Shown: positions 1 through 7,554, counted from the stretch's first letter. The stretch is DNA of 8,786 bases from Anaerolineae bacterium (GCA_020852775.1 JADZAD010000241.1:1-8786), one strand, 5' to 3'. A program made the numbers and translations. The notes: generated from the letters alone by a model not told the origin.

Positions 1-252
1 CTGGAACTCAGCCCGGACAACCCGACCATCGCGTTTGAAGCCCTCAGCCAGGCACGGGAGAGCAGCAGGCTCCCGGTCGAGGAGGTTGCCCTGTATGGCG
101 CGCAGATTCACGTTGTCGCGCCAGAGGTCGAGCAGTGGCTCTCGGCTATCCAGACTATTCTGGCGGAGCGCGGGGTCTCCCCTGGGCTGACCGCTGTGAT
201 TCCTCCCTCACTTGAGGATGTGTTCATCTCGTGTATCCGCCGCAAGGATTGA
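1..252 (+). CDS. ABC transporter ATP-binding protein, C-terminal fragment (5' end outside window)
   Basis: This open frame enters from the left edge and ends at TGA 250-252, giving the last 83 residues of a protein. The end carries PSLEDVFI (local residues 69-76), a hallmark of the C-terminal tail of ABC-2-type export ATPases such as YbhF, YhiH and DrrA. The preceding VALYGAQIHVV stretch fits the regulatory tail of the same family. The Walker A, signature and Walker B motifs would lie upstream and cannot be checked. The frame ends 6 nt before the first HlyD-type adaptor, which fits an exporter operon like E. coli ybhGFSR in content though not in order. No permease gene lies downstream in the window, so membrane subunits would have to be upstream or elsewhere. 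Substrate unknown. The family call is fairly firm; the precise subfamily is inferred. Confidence 0.82.
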   Translation: MELSPDNPTIAFEALSQARESSRLPVEEVALYGAQIHVVAPEVEQWLSAIQTILAERGVSPGLTAVIPPSLEDVFISCIRRKD

Positions 253-258
253 CACTGT

Positions 259-1608
259 ATGGGGATCGAAGGAATACAAAAAACGATCGGTACACACCGC
301 CCGGCCTTTGTGAAAGGGATCGGTGCGCTCATGCTGGTCGCGCTGATCGTGGCCGGGGTGGTCTATGCGACCAGCCCCCGCCTCCGCGCACAGGCGCTGC
401 AGAGTGCCGGAATCGAAGCAGGCGCCGCACCTGGCGACCTGTTCCTCTCCGGCTTCATCGAAGCGGAGACGGTAGACCTCGCCGCGGAGATTGGTGGACG
501 GGTGACTGACCTGCCCTTCGCTGAAGGCGAAGATGTCCCGGTGGATGCGGTTGTCGTGCAGTTGGATACCTCGCTCCTTGAGGCACAGTTGGCAGCGGCA
601 CAGGCCCAGCTCGCCATCGCTGAGGCGCAGCGTGACCAAATCGCCGCCGGGCCGCGCGCCGAGGTAATCGAACAGGCGGAGGCACAGGTGCAAATCGCGC
701 AGGCTGCGCTCGATGCCGCCCGGGTTGCCCTCGCCGCCAGCGCCGCGGTGCGGAACAACCCGCAGGACATCATGGTGCAGCTCGTCGATGCGGAAACACG
801 GCTGGCGGTGGCTCAGGAACAGGTCGGCGCGGCACAGGCCCAGCTTTCTATCGCGGAAGACGCGAAGATAACCTATGAGTTCATGTCGCAGGTTCACCCG
901 GACATCAACGTCGGGGGCTTGGCCTACGCGCCCAAGAAGTATGAAGAGGCATTCATCAACCTGCAGAGCGCACAGGAAGCCGTCAGTGGGGCACAGGCAC
1001 TGGTCGCCGCGCTCCAGCGGCTGGAGGCCAATCCGCAGGGGTTACAGGCACAGGTAACCCAGGCGCAGGCCTCCATCGAAACAGCAACCGCTTCGCTGGC
1101 CCGCGCACAGAGCGAACTGGAGCGCATCCGCGCTGGCGCAACGCCGGAGGACCTCGCCGTGGCGGATGCCGGGGTCGCGGAGGTGCAGGCCGCCGCAGAC
1201 GGTATTCTGGCGCAGATCGACCGCCTGACGCTACGGGCCCCGATCAGCGGGGCGGTGCTCGACACGACGGTGCATGCCGGGGAACTGGCCGTCCCCGGCG
1301 CGACGCTGATCACCATCGCCAATCTTGACACGGTTGATCTGACGGTATACGTCACCGGGCCACAGCTTGGCGACGTGTTCCTCGGTCAGGAGGCCATCGT
1401 GACGGTCAACTCGTTCCCCGGGCAGACCTTCAGCAGCGAAGTCGTTTTCATCGCTGCTGAAGCCGAGTTTACGCCGCGCAGCATCCAGACGCGTGAGGAG
1501 CGCGTCAACCTGGTGTATGGCGTCAAGCTCCGCATCCAGAACCCTGACCACCTGCTCAAGCCCGGCATGCCTGCCGATGCGCTCTTTACCGTGCGAGGAG
1601 GCGAATAA
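259..1608 (+). CDS. HlyD/YbhG-like efflux adaptor (membrane fusion protein), membrane-anchored
   Basis: A 449-residue adaptor that would link an ABC exporter to the cell exterior. A basic N-terminus is followed by one membrane segment (about 20-37), then a first lipoyl/barrel-sandwich half (about 64-105, GFIEAE...EIGGRV...VVQLDT). A long Ala/Gln-rich alpha-hairpin coiled coil spans about 106-320. The second lipoyl half follows (LRAPISG at 325-331, then ITIANLDTVDLTVYV), and a beta-barrel region with EAEFTPRSIQTREERVNLVY (401-420), typical of the YbhG/YhiI branch. It ends with KPGMPAD. ATG 259 is preceded by AAGGA (244-248), 10 nt away, inside the end of the ATPase gene, which suggests translational coupling. 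The stop TAA overlaps the next start by one base (TAATG). It is a clear paralogue of the next gene. Transported substrate cannot be deduced. Confidence 0.9.
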   Translation: MGIEGIQKTIGTHRPAFVKGIGALMLVALIVAGVVYATSPRLRAQALQSAGIEAGAAPGDLFLSGFIEAETVDLAAEIGGRVTDLPFAEGEDVPVDAVVVQLDTSLLEAQLAAAQAQLAIAEAQRDQIAAGPRAEVIEQAEAQVQIAQAALDAARVALAASAAVRNNPQDIMVQLVDAETRLAVAQEQVGAAQAQLSIAEDAKITYEFMSQVHPDINVGGLAYAPKKYEEAFINLQSAQEAVSGAQALVAALQRLEANPQGLQAQVTQAQASIETATASLARAQSELERIRAGATPEDLAVADAGVAEVQAAADGILAQIDRLTLRAPISGAVLDTTVHAGELAVPGATLITIANLDTVDLTVYVTGPQLGDVFLGQEAIVTVNSFPGQTFSSEVVFIAAEAEFTPRSIQTREERVNLVYGVKLRIQNPDHLLKPGMPADALFTVRGGE

Positions 1609-2885
1609 TGCCGCGCCAGTATCTGTACACCATCCTGATCATCACAGCGCTACACGCGCTGGGCCTCAGCGCGTGTAGCGCCAGCGCGCAGAGCACAGGC
1701 GAACCGCTCACAGCTTCCGGCTTCATCGAGGCTGATTCGGTCAGCGTCGTGTCGGAAGTGGGCGGGCGTGTCTCCGAGCTCCTTGCCGACGAATCCGATA
1801 GTGTCGAGCCCGGTCAGGCAGTGGTGCAGCTCGATACCACCCTGCTGGAAGCTGAACGCGCGCGGGCACAGGCTGCCGTGGAAACAGCAACCGCCAGCCT
1901 CAACCGGCTGATGGCTGGAGCCAGCCCGGAGGAAACCGCCGCGGCAGAGGCAGCGCTCAACGAAGCGCGCGCCCAGCTTGAGGGTGCGCGGCTGATCTCA
2001 GGGCAGGCATGGGGCGCAGCCAGCGACCCAACCGCTTATGATGCACGTATTGCCAGCGCAGAGACCGAGGCCGACCTTGCCCTCAAACAGGTTGAACTGC
2101 TCAGGGTGCAGCTTGAGCAGCAGCACTACACATTGAATTGGCTGGAGAGTGTCACCGATGTCCCGGTAACCTTCTGGGTCAACGAGCACGATGATGCAGC
2201 AATTGAACGCCAGCAGTACAGTATCCAGATTTACGAGGCGCAGCTTCGCGCTGCCGACGCGCAGTATCAGGGTGCGCTCCGCAAGCTGGATATTCTCCGG
2301 CAGGAACAGGACCGCCCGCTGGCGGAGCTGGCGACCGCGCAGCAGGCCGCAGCACAGATTCCGGTCTATGAAGCACAGATTGACCTGGCGCAGGCGCGGT
2401 ACAACATGGTGGCTAACGGCGCAACCATCTATGAGCAGGCGATCGCCCGTGCACAGCTTCAACTCGCCGAAGCCAACCTCGCGATTGTTGACGCGAAGCT
2501 GCTGAAATACACACTGGCCGCCCCGATCGGTGGGATAATAACAACACGCTCGATCTCGACTGGAGAGACGGCACAGGCGGGTGTCCCGCTGCTGACGATC
2601 GCCAACCTCGATACCCTGCGGCTGGTCGTCTACATCCCGGAGACGCAGATCGGGCAGGTGATGCTGGGTGCGCCCGTCGAGATTGCCGTCGATGCATATT
2701 CAGGCCGGACATTCGAGGGCAAGGTAGTGCTGATCGGACGGGAGGCGGAGTTCACCCCGCGTAACGTGCAGACCGAGGAAGAGCGGGTGAACCTGGTCTT
2801 CGCGGTTGAGATCCAGATCGACAACCCGGATGGGCTGCTCAGGCCCGGCATGCCTGCCGATGTGAATATCTCACCCGCACAGTAG
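1608..2885 (+). CDS. Second HlyD/YbhG-like adaptor, predicted lipoprotein
   Basis: A 425-residue paralogue of the preceding adaptor. The N-terminus is a lipoprotein signal: a short hydrophobic stretch ending in LSAC, with the candidate lipidated Cys at residue 23. Next come a lipoyl half (about 38-78, GFIEADSV...EVGGRV...VVQLDTTLLEAE), a long hairpin (about 79-300), the second lipoyl half (LAAPIGG 303-309, LLTIANLDTLRLVVYI) and the family block EAEFTPRNVQTEEERVNLVF (379-398) before RPGMPAD. The hairpin differs strongly from that of the first adaptor, including a Trp- and acid-containing tip (about 175-200), while both ends match closely. The start ATG 1608-1610 overlaps the previous stop and has GAGGAGG at 1595-1601, 6 nt upstream, so the two should be made in similar amounts. 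It may form a mixed adaptor with its neighbour; that is inference. Confidence 0.9.
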   Translation: MPRQYLYTILIITALHALGLSACSASAQSTGEPLTASGFIEADSVSVVSEVGGRVSELLADESDSVEPGQAVVQLDTTLLEAERARAQAAVETATASLNRLMAGASPEETAAAEAALNEARAQLEGARLISGQAWGAASDPTAYDARIASAETEADLALKQVELLRVQLEQQHYTLNWLESVTDVPVTFWVNEHDDAAIERQQYSIQIYEAQLRAADAQYQGALRKLDILRQEQDRPLAELATAQQAAAQIPVYEAQIDLAQARYNMVANGATIYEQAIARAQLQLAEANLAIVDAKLLKYTLAAPIGGIITTRSISTGETAQAGVPLLTIANLDTLRLVVYIPETQIGQVMLGAPVEIAVDAYSGRTFEGKVVLIGREAEFTPRNVQTEEERVNLVFAVEIQIDNPDGLLRPGMPADVNISPAQ

Positions 2886-2905
2886 CCGCCTGTGAGCCGC
2901 TGCAG

Positions 2906-2943
2906 AAGGGGCCCGCCTGCAACTGACCGACGAGCCCCTTTTT
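2906..2943 (+). terminator. Rho-independent terminator of the adaptor operon
   Basis: AAGGGGC (2906-2912) pairs with GCCCCTT (2934-2940), partly extended inside by C2914-G2932 and G2915-C2931 after one mismatch. The right arm runs directly into a T-run (2939-2943). It starts 20 nt after the adaptor stop. The loop is long (about 21 nt), so it is not a textbook case. On the minus strand the hairpin is not followed by a U-run, so it should act mainly on rightward transcription between the converging genes. Confidence 0.7.
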
Positions 2944-2944
2944 G

Positions 2945-3577
2945 TTACGCCCTTGCGCGGAGGTGCTGTACCGGCGCGCCCTCCAGCCGGAGCAGGCTGA
3001 TCTTGTCGCGGATACCGCCGCCGCCGCTGTACCCACCGAGCAGCCCATTCGAGGCCACCACGCGGTGGCAGGGGATCACGATCGGCACAGGGTTGCGGGC
3101 GACGGCGTTCCCCACCGCCCGGCTGGCGCGCGGACGGCCCACTGCTGCCGCGACCTCCCGGTAGGTCATCACCGCGCCTGCCGGAATACTGGCGACCACC
3201 CGCAGCACCTCACGCTGAAACGGCGTAAGCATATCGAGATCAACGGGCAGGTCGAAGTGGAACTCCCCGCGAAAATAGGCTTCGATCTGGCGGGCAGCAT
3301 CAAGCAGGCGTTCCGGGCTGCGAACGGCATGTGCCAGCGGATCAAGCGTCGCCATGAAGCGTGTCTCCTCGATACCGAAGCTGATGTGCGACAACCCGGC
3401 TTCACCCGCCGCCATATACAGCCGCCCTACCGGGGTGTCAATCGTGTCCCAGTAGACGGTTGGCGCTTCCCGCGCGAACCATTCCTTCACCGCCCGGTGC
3501 GACCGCACAACCACTTCAGGCGTGGGGCCGGGCAGGGTGTCATTCAGCATACCTTCAATCCGTTTTTCGTCGTTCAT
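2945..3577 (-). CDS. ogt: Methylated-DNA--protein-cysteine S-methyltransferase (O6-alkylguanine repair)
   Basis: A 210-residue suicide enzyme that moves alkyl groups from O6-alkylguanine (and O4-alkylthymine) in DNA to its own cysteine. The C-terminal catalytic domain (about 115-200) holds PFQREVL, the Thr-Tyr pair at 138-139, the arginine-finger region RAVGNA (153-158) and the active site IPCHRVV with Cys 170, followed by a G-rich stretch (GGYSGGGG). The less conserved N-terminal domain begins near WDTIDTPVGRLY (43-54). The first roughly 40 residues are an extra charged extension. I chose ATG 3577-3575 because GGAGGA (3592-3587) lies 9 nt upstream. A longer reading from 3664 would overlap the sigma factor gene by about 80 nt and has no support. 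It starts 5 nt after the sigma factor stop, so the two are probably cotranscribed. The activity is well supported; ogt is the closest symbol, as no Ada-type regulatory domain is present. Confidence 0.92.
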   Translation of the reverse strand: MNDEKRIEGMLNDTLPGPTPEVVVRSHRAVKEWFAREAPTVYWDTIDTPVGRLYMAAGEAGLSHISFGIEETRFMATLDPLAHAVRSPERLLDAARQIEAYFRGEFHFDLPVDLDMLTPFQREVLRVVASIPAGAVMTYREVAAAVGRPRASRAVGNAVARNPVPIVIPCHRVVASNGLLGGYSGGGGIRDKISLLRLEGAPVQHLRARA

Positions 3578-3582
3578 CCTGC

Positions 3583-4101
3583 TTATTCCTCCATTCCGGT
3601 CAGTTCGCGGCGCAGGCGGCGCACCCCTTCGGAGGCGCTGGCCCGCGCCGCTTCTTCTGAACATTCCAGCGCCGCAGCGATCTCGTCATATCTCAGGCCA
3701 TGAATATGGCGCATCAGCACCGCCGCCTGCTGGCGCGGCGGGAGCAGGCTAATTGCTTCCTGGACGCTCTCGACCACCTGCCGGCGTGCAACCTGCCGTT
3801 CGAGGGGATCGGCAGGCGAACGCAGCGCTTCCTCATCGAGCGAAATGGTGCTGGCGCGTTCGCGTCGAGACCGACGCAGCATACTGTAAGCACAGTTCGT
3901 TGTGATCCGGAACAGCCAGGCGCGGGTATTGCTGCCTGCCCGCAGCGTCGGGTAGGCACGGTAGGCATTCATGAATACCTCCTGTATTACATCCTGTGGC
4001 TCCACCATTCCAGCCCCGTCCAGCAGCCGCCAGGCGTACCGGTACAGTTCGTCATGGTGGCGCTCGATCAGGTCTTCAAAGCGAACCGGTCGTTCGTCCA
4101 T
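3583..4101 (-). CDS. ECF-family RNA polymerase sigma factor
   Basis: A 172-residue protein with the two-domain plan of group 4 (ECF) sigma factors. Region 2 covers about 8-80, with DVIQEVFMNAYRAY (37-50), the usual acidic core-binding segment, and TRAWLFRITTNCAYSMLRR (59-77), the segment that reads the -10 element. A linker (about 80-110) is followed by region 4 (about 112-168), with LPPRQQAAVLMRHIHGLRYD and a helix-turn-helix around EIAAALECSEEAARASASEG. Length and layout are normal, with no extra C-terminal domain. ATG 4101 has AAGGA 11 nt upstream (4117-4113). No anti-sigma factor gene follows; the next gene is the ogt-type repair enzyme 5 nt away. That suggests this sigma factor belongs to a stress or DNA-damage response, but its target promoters cannot be read from the window. 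Confidence 0.9.
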   Translation of the reverse strand: MDERPVRFEDLIERHHDELYRYAWRLLDGAGMVEPQDVIQEVFMNAYRAYPTLRAGSNTRAWLFRITTNCAYSMLRRSRRERASTISLDEEALRSPADPLERQVARRQVVESVQEAISLLPPRQQAAVLMRHIHGLRYDEIAAALECSEEAARASASEGVRRLRRELTGMEE

Positions 4102-4172
4102 CCGTATGGGTTTCCTTCATCCTGTTCCAGCGTGGTTACGATTGCTCCGAGAGACAACACATGTTTCTGCAC

Positions 4173-4202
4173 TGTATAACGTGAATCGGCTGGATCTGTG
4201 AG
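4173..4202 (-). promoter_or_regulatory. Possible promoter of the sigma factor/ogt pair
   Basis: On the minus strand, CTCACA (4202-4197) and TATACA (4178-4173) are separated by 18 nt, giving four of six matches to the -35 consensus and five of six to the -10 consensus of a housekeeping promoter. A transcript from here would have a leader of roughly 65 nt. Two-box matches of this quality occur by chance in a short AT-richer gap, so this is tentative. I saw no obvious GGAAC-type ECF box at a proper distance. Confidence 0.3.
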
Positions 4203-4211
4203 AAACAGACA

Positions 4212-4242
4212 GCGGGGCTTCACATCCCTTGCGAAGCCCCGC
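4212..4242 (-). terminator. Terminator hairpin at the end of the nadK-recN unit
   Basis: A perfect 10-bp stem, GCGGGGCTTC (4212-4221) with GAAGCCCCGC (4233-4242), encloses an 11-nt loop and begins 28 nt past the recN stop. On the minus strand the bases after the stem (TGTCTGTTTCTC) are pyrimidine-rich with several T but no clean T-run. On the plus strand nothing resembling a T-run follows. It is therefore most likely a slightly weak intrinsic terminator for recN, just before the sigma factor promoter region. Confidence 0.65.
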
Positions 4243-4270
4243 GTATCAGCAGAGAAGGTTCTGCGTATGG

Positions 4271-6022
4271 TCAGCCCGCGGACGGGGCGCTGGCTTTGAT
4301 CTGCTGAACGAGCCGGAGGATTTCCTGGGCGCTCTGGCGCGACGAGGCTGCTTCCGGGCCGAGCATCGCGGAGAGTTCCTGGATGCGTGGCTGTTCGTCA
4401 AGTGGGTAGACGAACGTCTCGGTGCGGCTGCCGTTGATTTGCTTCTCGACCTTGAAGTGCCGGTCACCGAAGCCTGCGAGCTGCGCCATATGCGTGACGA
4501 CGATCACCTGGTGGTTGGCTGTCAGCGACCACAGTTTCTGTCCGACCATCACACCGATGCGCGCCCCGATGCCGGTGTCGATCTCGTCAAAGATAAGGAC
4601 AGGCGTCTCATCAGCGCGTGAGAGTACCGTCTTGAGTGCCAGCATGATACGTGCCGTTTCACCCCCGGAGGCGACGCGGATCATCGGGCGCAGGGGCTCA
4701 CCGGGGTTGGCGGCCAGCATAAACTCGACCCGGTCAATACCGGTTTCATCGAAGCGCACCCGGTAGTCTCCCACCGGGGCGCCCAGTGGATCATCATCGT
4801 GGTCAATCGCAACGCTGAAGCGTGCCGCCTCCATCCTGAGGTCGTTCAGTTCGCCCTCGACGGCCTGTGCCAGCCGGTCGGCGGCCTCAGCCCGCAACCG
4901 TGAGAGCGCCGCGCCTTGCCGGCCGATCTCCGCCAGCAGCGTTGCTTCCTCATCCTGCAATTGCAGAATACGCTCATCACTGTTGTCGATCAGCGCCAGT
5001 TCAGCAGCAGCGTCTTCTGCCACCTTCAGCAGGCCCTCGATGTCGCCCTGCCCGTATTTGCGCTTCAGGGCGTTGATTGTCGCCAGACGCAGTTCGATCA
5101 GGCTCAGGCGATCCGGATCGAATTCGATACGATCCTGGTAATGATCGAGGCTGCGACCGAGTTCTTCTGCCTGTACCGAAAGGGTTTCCGCGAGGCTGGC
5201 GAGGTCCTGCGCGGCAGGGTCGATCTTCGCCAGCCGGTTGAGCGCCAGTGCCGCCTGTGCCAGCAGGTCATTGGCGGACGCGCCCTCCCCACCGATCGGA
5301 TTAAAAACCGCTGCAAACGCCTCCGCAGCATGTGTGGCAATCTGCTCGGAGTTCGCTAGCCGGCGGGCTTCCTCATCGAGTTCAGTGTCTTCACCCGATT
5401 CAAGCGCGGCGGAAGTAATTTCGTTCACCTTGAAACTCAGCATATCAGTGCGCTGCCGGATCGCCTGCAGGTTCTGCTGGAGGTGCCGCTGTTCGGCACG
5501 CACCTTATCAACCCGGTGTGCCAGTTCCGCGATCTGCGCACGCGGGCCTTCGAGGTGCCCGTACCGATCCAGCAATTCAAGATGAGCGGCGGGCTTGAGG
5601 AGTGAAAGGTGGTTTCCCTGCCCGTGAATATCGATCAGCAGTTCGCCGATCTCCTGCAGTACATTCTGGTTCGAGAGATGCCCGTTGACGCGCACCACGC
5701 TCCTGCCACCACTGCGGATCTCGCGGGTGATCACGATCTCATCCGCAGAGTCTCCTTCGATTGCTTCGCGGGTGAGGATCTCGGAGACCTTTGCGCGGAT
5801 CGCACCTTCCGGAATGCTGTAAATACCCTCCACGAGCGCCATCGGTGCACCGGCACGTACCACCGAACTATCAGCTTTGGCTCCTAACAGCAGCCCAACC
5901 GCATCCATAATGATCGATTTGCCCGCGCCGGTCTCGCCCGTCAGGACGTTGAATCCGGGATCAAACCGGATTACCAGTTCGCTGATGATCGCAAAGTCCC
6001 GGATCGTGATCTCACTCAGCAT
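4271..6022 (-). CDS. recN: DNA repair protein RecN (SMC-like ATPase)
   Basis: A 583-residue SMC-family ATPase acting early in recombinational repair of double-strand breaks in the cytoplasm. The N-terminal head has the typical opening LSEITIRDFAIISEL and Walker A GETGAGKS (29-36). A long helical coiled-coil middle follows (about 150-390). The C-terminal head has the signature VASGGE (450-455), Walker B LIFDEIDTGIG (476-486, Asp 479, Glu 480) and the switch His in VVTHMAQLAGFGD (about 511). Length is normal to slightly long. I prefer ATG 6022, which gives the usual M-L-x-E-hydrophobic start and has GAGGGG (6039-6034) 11 nt upstream; a GTG at 6034 in the same frame would sit on that ribosome-binding site. 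It is the last gene of a nadK - zinc-finger protein - recN unit, and nadK/recN linkage is known from other bacteria such as E. coli. Confidence 0.96.
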   Translation of the reverse strand: MLSEITIRDFAIISELVIRFDPGFNVLTGETGAGKSIIMDAVGLLLGAKADSSVVRAGAPMALVEGIYSIPEGAIRAKVSEILTREAIEGDSADEIVITREIRSGGRSVVRVNGHLSNQNVLQEIGELLIDIHGQGNHLSLLKPAAHLELLDRYGHLEGPRAQIAELAHRVDKVRAEQRHLQQNLQAIRQRTDMLSFKVNEITSAALESGEDTELDEEARRLANSEQIATHAAEAFAAVFNPIGGEGASANDLLAQAALALNRLAKIDPAAQDLASLAETLSVQAEELGRSLDHYQDRIEFDPDRLSLIELRLATINALKRKYGQGDIEGLLKVAEDAAAELALIDNSDERILQLQDEEATLLAEIGRQGAALSRLRAEAADRLAQAVEGELNDLRMEAARFSVAIDHDDDPLGAPVGDYRVRFDETGIDRVEFMLAANPGEPLRPMIRVASGGETARIMLALKTVLSRADETPVLIFDEIDTGIGARIGVMVGQKLWSLTANHQVIVVTHMAQLAGFGDRHFKVEKQINGSRTETFVYPLDEQPRIQELSAMLGPEAASSRQSAQEILRLVQQIKASAPSAG

Positions 6023-6055
6023 AGCGTCTCTCACCCCTCGAACCGCGCTGTGCGT

Positions 6056-6595
6056 CTACCGGCCCATCCGGAGGCGGCCAGCCGCCCCGACGACCGCCAT
6101 CACACCGAAGATCGCCATCATCAGTGGGAAGGTACCGAAGATGAGGAAGGCAACCAGCAGCGCCAGCGCCCCCGGAAGGGCCACCATACCGCCCACGATC
6201 AGCCATGAGTACCGTCCGCGCCGCCGGTTCACGGCGCGGTGGGCCAGGTCACCGATCAGCCCCCCCGCCGCCGAGCCTGCCCAGAAGGCGATCAACCAGC
6301 CGAAGATGCCGAATGACGGGATCAGCCCGCTCAGCGAGATAGCCAGACCGCCCAGCACGAAAGCGATTGCACCCTGGATGAATGGGTCGGCGGCTTCAGC
6401 GTTGTAGAAAATCTGCTGCTGACCACGGACACACTCACGGCAGCGATATCCTACCGGGGTACGTACCGCGCACTTCATGCACATCGGGCGTCCGCACTTG
6501 TTGCAGCGCAGGGAAGTCTCCACGGTCGGATGCACCGTGCAGGTCATCACGGTGGCAACATTCTCACTACTGTCCGGTACGTTGATCTCTGCCAT
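6056..6595 (-). CDS. B-box/zinc-ribbon-like integral membrane protein of unknown function
   Basis: A 179-residue protein with two parts. The N-terminal cytosolic-type module (about 17-58) has a metal-ligand ladder C19, H22, C31, C34, C39, C42, C52, C55, i.e. CxxH, CxxC, CxxC and CxxC pairs, resembling a B-box zinc finger that would bind two zinc ions. The remainder is hydrophobic, with about four membrane segments near 74-92, 95-116, 130-150 and 150-172, split by a basic loop (HRAVNRRRGR, 119-128). Proteins pairing such a finger with a small membrane domain are common in Chloroflexota and Actinobacteria and lack an assigned role. ATG 6595 has AAGGA 11 nt upstream (6611-6607). It lies 30 nt after nadK and 33 nt before recN, so it is probably cotranscribed with both. 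I cannot assign a function beyond zinc binding and membrane location. Confidence 0.85.
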   Translation of the reverse strand: MAEINVPDSSENVATVMTCTVHPTVETSLRCNKCGRPMCMKCAVRTPVGYRCRECVRGQQQIFYNAEAADPFIQGAIAFVLGGLAISLSGLIPSFGIFGWLIAFWAGSAAGGLIGDLAHRAVNRRRGRYSWLIVGGMVALPGALALLVAFLIFGTFPLMMAIFGVMAVVGAAGRLRMGR

Positions 6596-6625
6596 TCCAA
6601 CAACAGTCCTTACAACATGCCCTGT

Positions 6626-7498
6626 CTAATATTCGTCGGCAACCGGCTTCGGGGCCATCCGTGCCAGCAGGGTATCATAGAAATAGGCTCGGCTTCCCAG
6701 CCGGATGAACAGGCTGGTGTGGTCAGCGGAGCTGACTTCGATCTCATCTCCACTTTCCAGTTCCACCTCGAACTGTCCATCCACCGTCAGGATCGCCTTG
6801 TGATCGGTGCGGACTCCGATCTTCACTGTGGCATCACGCGCCAGCACGATGGGCCGGTTGAGCGACATATGCGGCGCGATCGGCAGCAGCAGCATGTTGC
6901 GCAGTTCCGGGGGCAGGATCGGGCCACCCGCGGCCAATGCATAGGCCGTCGAGCCAGTCGGTGTGCTGACGATCACCCCATCTGCCACGTAAGTCGTCAG
7001 CAGGTTGCCATCGATCCGGGTACGCAGCCGTACCACCCGCGCCAGTGACCCCCGGCTGATCACGACATCGTTCAGCGCGAGATGGTCGCCAATCAGGTCC
7101 GATCCACGCCACGTGCGCGCACGGATCATTAACCGCTGTTCGATCCAGTACTCGCCGGTCAGGACATGCGGTAACTGGGCCTCCCAGTTGGAGGGGCTTA
7201 ACTCCGACAGAAAGCCCAGACGCCCCATGTTGATACCAAGAAGGGGGATGTCATACCCGGCAGCCATGCGCGCCGCGCGCAGCATCGAACCATCGCCCCC
7301 CAGGACAATAACCAGGTCCATATCCGGGATACGCGGGCGAATAGCCGTCTCATCCCATGTCAGGGCCGGCCATGCCGTGATCTGCTGTTCCGCCAGCCAG
7401 CGGCATACCGACTCAGCAACATCATGCGACTGCTGAATCTTGGGATGGTAGAGCACAGCAACATGTCTGATTGCACGGATTGGGCCGGTCTGGTTCAT
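6626..7498 (-). CDS. nadK: NAD kinase
   Basis: A 290-residue cytoplasmic enzyme that phosphorylates NAD to NADP using ATP or polyphosphate. The diagnostic GGDGSML motif is at 67-73 (catalytic Asp 69), followed by GINMGRLGFLSEL (88-100), the NDVVISRG block (143-150), the NAD-binding DGVIVSTPTGSTAYALAAGG (173-192) and PIAPHMSLNRP (206-216). Length is standard for bacterial NadK. ATG 7498 gives a sensible N-terminus leading into the first beta strand (HVAVLYHP), though no strong Shine-Dalgarno precedes it. It is the first gene of the leftward unit with the zinc-finger membrane protein and recN, and a TATAAT box lies about 50 nt upstream on the same strand. Confidence 0.97.
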   Translation of the reverse strand: MNQTGPIRAIRHVAVLYHPKIQQSHDVAESVCRWLAEQQITAWPALTWDETAIRPRIPDMDLVIVLGGDGSMLRAARMAAGYDIPLLGINMGRLGFLSELSPSNWEAQLPHVLTGEYWIEQRLMIRARTWRGSDLIGDHLALNDVVISRGSLARVVRLRTRIDGNLLTTYVADGVIVSTPTGSTAYALAAGGPILPPELRNMLLLPIAPHMSLNRPIVLARDATVKIGVRTDHKAILTVDGQFEVELESGDEIEVSSADHTSLFIRLGSRAYFYDTLLARMAPKPVADEY

Positions 7499-7548
7499 GC
7501 AGTAGCTCGATTTCTGGTGAGCAGCCTCATGCTTAATGCCGCGAGCGG

Positions 7549-7554
7549 ATTATA
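7549..7554 (-). promoter_or_regulatory. Likely -10 box of nadK
   Basis: On the minus strand the sequence reads GCGGTATAATCCGC, an exact TATAAT -10 box about 50 nt before the nadK start. The -35 region at proper spacing (around 7572-7577, CCGATC) is a poor match. The flanking GCGG and CCGC form a 4-bp inverted repeat centred on the box, which could be an operator or chance. Confidence 0.45.

Noticed and set aside
208..897. 229-codon open frame on the minus strand opposite the first adaptor
   Set aside because: It overlaps a well-supported HlyD-type gene and the ATPase end; the composition is that of a shadow frame and no ribosome-binding site is evident.
3578..3664. Longer start for Ogt at 3664
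   Set aside because: It would overlap the sigma factor gene by about 80 nt and lacks a ribosome-binding site, while ATG 3577 has GGAGGA at 9 nt.
2942..3703. Long 253-codon open frame on the plus strand opposite ogt
   Set aside because: It is antisense to a gene with a clear PCHRVV active site; its translation shows no family motif and is rich in residues typical of shadow frames of GC-rich genes.
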